The position numbers and the translations under genes were made by a program. Positions 63,080 through 64,000 of a stretch of 64,000 bases of DNA are shown in pieces (the stretch's first letter is position 1; every line of letters begins with the position of its first letter). The stretch comes from CAVTLG01 sp963735495. Its GTDB lineage: Bacteria > Chloroflexota > Ktedonobacteria > Ktedonobacterales > Ktedonobacteraceae. The stretch spans positions 1,178,001 to 1,242,000 of the forward strand of contig CAVTLG010000002.1 of assembly GCA_963735495.1 (NCBI GenBank). Reading direction: 5' to 3'. The notes below the pieces were generated by a model, which did no database searches, was not told where the DNA came from, and saw only the letters and a program-made list of their open reading frames with translations.

Positions 63080-64000
63080 TCAGCTTAACCTCAACTGGTT
63101 CTCCGCCGGATGATGGATAATAATCGTTTCATAGAGGCGATCATCCTCTAAAAACAGTTTGCCAAATGTCCCTGGCGGTACAAGAGTGCCAGGAAGTTTC
63201 ACGCTCATTTCTCCTCTCTCGTTCGTGCGTCCCGCCAGGCGATAAAAGATTTCCCCATCGCTCTTATGCAGCGGAATGCTCTGCGCTTTGCTGATTAAGA
63301 GCAAGGTGGGAATAGGGCTGGCTGTGTCTGCCATAATACGCAGTGTGCGCCTGCGATAAAGCAGATGCGGGAGTTGAATTTCATACGTCAGCACTGTTCG
63401 ATACAGATGGATATTGATGCGCACTCCGCTAGCAACGGCCTGTATACCATCTCGATCAAAGACAGAAGAGACGAGAATATCATAGCGCTGATTCCAGATA
63501 CCGCTAATCTCATAGTATCCGAGCCGATCATATTCTGTGCGGCTCACATAATGGGTCGTGACGCTATCCGTGTGATGCTGCACGCTGTCAGTCTTTATAC
63601 TGTACGAAATACAGACCGTCAGGCAGTTTTCCGGCCATTTCCAATACAGACGAATAGCCGCACGGAGAATTTGATATTGCAACTGACGCACATTCTCAAC
63701 ATTACTCTGTGGCTGAGGTACTTCCTCCGCATTGCTCTGTGGCTGAGGTACTTCCTCCGCATTGCTAGTATTCTGCACGCTGGGGAGCGCGCTTTTTTCA
63801 CCGGCAGGCAGCGTGACAAACCACCGGCGGAGACGAGCATGTGCTTTTAATTGCGCTAGCGCCTCGTCCTCAAGCCAACCTGCTTTGCTCGCACTTTCCA
63901 GGTAGAACAAGACTTGTTTGGGATGCAGTTCTTTGACTGTTGAACGCTTCGTGCTATCATCGAGATCTTGCAGGATCTGTTGCAGCGCTGCCTGGCGCAA
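63080..64000 (-). CDS. Unknown protein of the GTPase module (partial at right edge)
   Basis: The frame is open from the window edge to a TGA at 63080, so the true start is outside. The 306 residues visible contain a helical N-terminal part (LQQILQDLDDSTKRSTVKEL), a twice-repeated SNAEEVPQPQ linker, and then mainly beta-strand sequence (YYEISGIWNQRYDILVSSVF, ILTYEIQLPHLL) ending in LPGTLVPPGTFGKLFLEDD. No membrane segment or P-loop is present. Its stop is one base from the start of the zinc-ribbon GTPase. It is probably a conserved partner of that GTPase, but I do not recognise a domain. Confidence 0.65.
   Translation of the reverse strand: MRQAALQQILQDLDDSTKRSTVKELHPKQVLFYLESASKAGWLEDEALAQLKAHARLRRWFVTLPAGEKSALPSVQNTSNAEEVPQPQSNAEEVPQPQSNVENVRQLQYQILRAAIRLYWKWPENCLTVCISYSIKTDSVQHHTDSVTTHYVSRTEYDRLGYYEISGIWNQRYDILVSSVFDRDGIQAVASGVRINIHLYRTVLTYEIQLPHLLYRRRTLRIMADTASPIPTLLLISKAQSIPLHKSDGEIFYRLAGRTNERGEMSVKLPGTLVPPGTFGKLFLEDDRLYETIIIHHPAENQLRLS

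Noticed and set aside
1..64000. tRNA or rRNA genes
   Set aside because: No cloverleaf with a T-arm GGTTCGAATC-type motif or rRNA-like conserved block was noticed by eye; a covariance search was not possible.

Overview
The window looks like chromosomal DNA from a large-genome, multicellular, soil-type Chloroflexota bacterium, most likely class Ktedonobacteria. This is inferred from the mixture of many Ser/Thr kinase-like proteins, zinc-ribbon plus NTPase proteins, very long coiled-coil proteins, Gram-positive-style type IV secretion (T4SS) parts and dispersed palindromic repeats; no rRNA or housekeeping marker is present to prove it. No tRNA, rRNA or CRISPR array was seen.

Region 1 to 17.1 kb is a mosaic. 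It holds a YkuD L,D-transpeptidase lipoprotein, an internally duplicated helical protein, a three-gene run (GNAT acetyltransferase, FemAB-like peptidyltransferase, Gfo/Idh/MocA oxidoreductase), a CHAP-domain hydrolase, a P-loop ATPase with a C-terminal HTH, and a 1.7-kb-residue beta-propeller/HEAT/ATPase protein. Convergent with the last is a compact RiPP locus: a GrrM/OscB-type radical SAM/SPASM cyclophane maturase preceded by a 78-residue precursor candidate ending in consecutive Trp-x-Asp triplets.

Region 17.5 to 31.6 kb is signalling: a frameshifted receiver, three stand-alone winged-helix regulators, a membrane Ser/Thr kinase with a Pro-Thr tail, a zinc-ribbon/kinase/TIR-like fusion, a pseudokinase with a probable frameshift, and an MCP/HAMP-like membrane protein. 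Embedded in it are a VirD4/TraG-like coupling ATPase (23736) and a possible VirB8-like protein (28032).

Region 31.6 to 46 kb carries, on the minus strand, a zinc-ribbon membrane protein, a 1,388-residue coiled-coil protein, a HerA/DUF87-type ATPase with an acidic tail and a second hydrophilic coiled-coil protein. Between these lie two GT-C membrane glycosyltransferases on the plus strand; one has a dispersed palindrome inserted in frame. MITE-like elements surround them.

Region 46.3 to 59.7 kb is one plus-strand T4SS-like operon: VirB6/TrbL-like, VirB1-like CHAP+SLT lipoprotein, two nearly identical pilin-like proteins, PrgI/VirB3-like, VirB4, a membrane protein, and then two large paralogues with the same N-terminal Asp-box region but swapped C-terminal domains, one thaumatin-like and one GH18 chitinase. 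Together with the VirD4- and VirB8-like genes this is nearly a full minimal T4SS, yet no relaxase is visible. The most interesting hypothesis is a protein-secretion or surface-display machine carrying interchangeable anti-fungal or carbohydrate-active modules.

Region 59.8 to 64 kb (minus strand) is a zinc-ribbon/TRAFAC-like GTPase module of at least three genes, running off the window edge.
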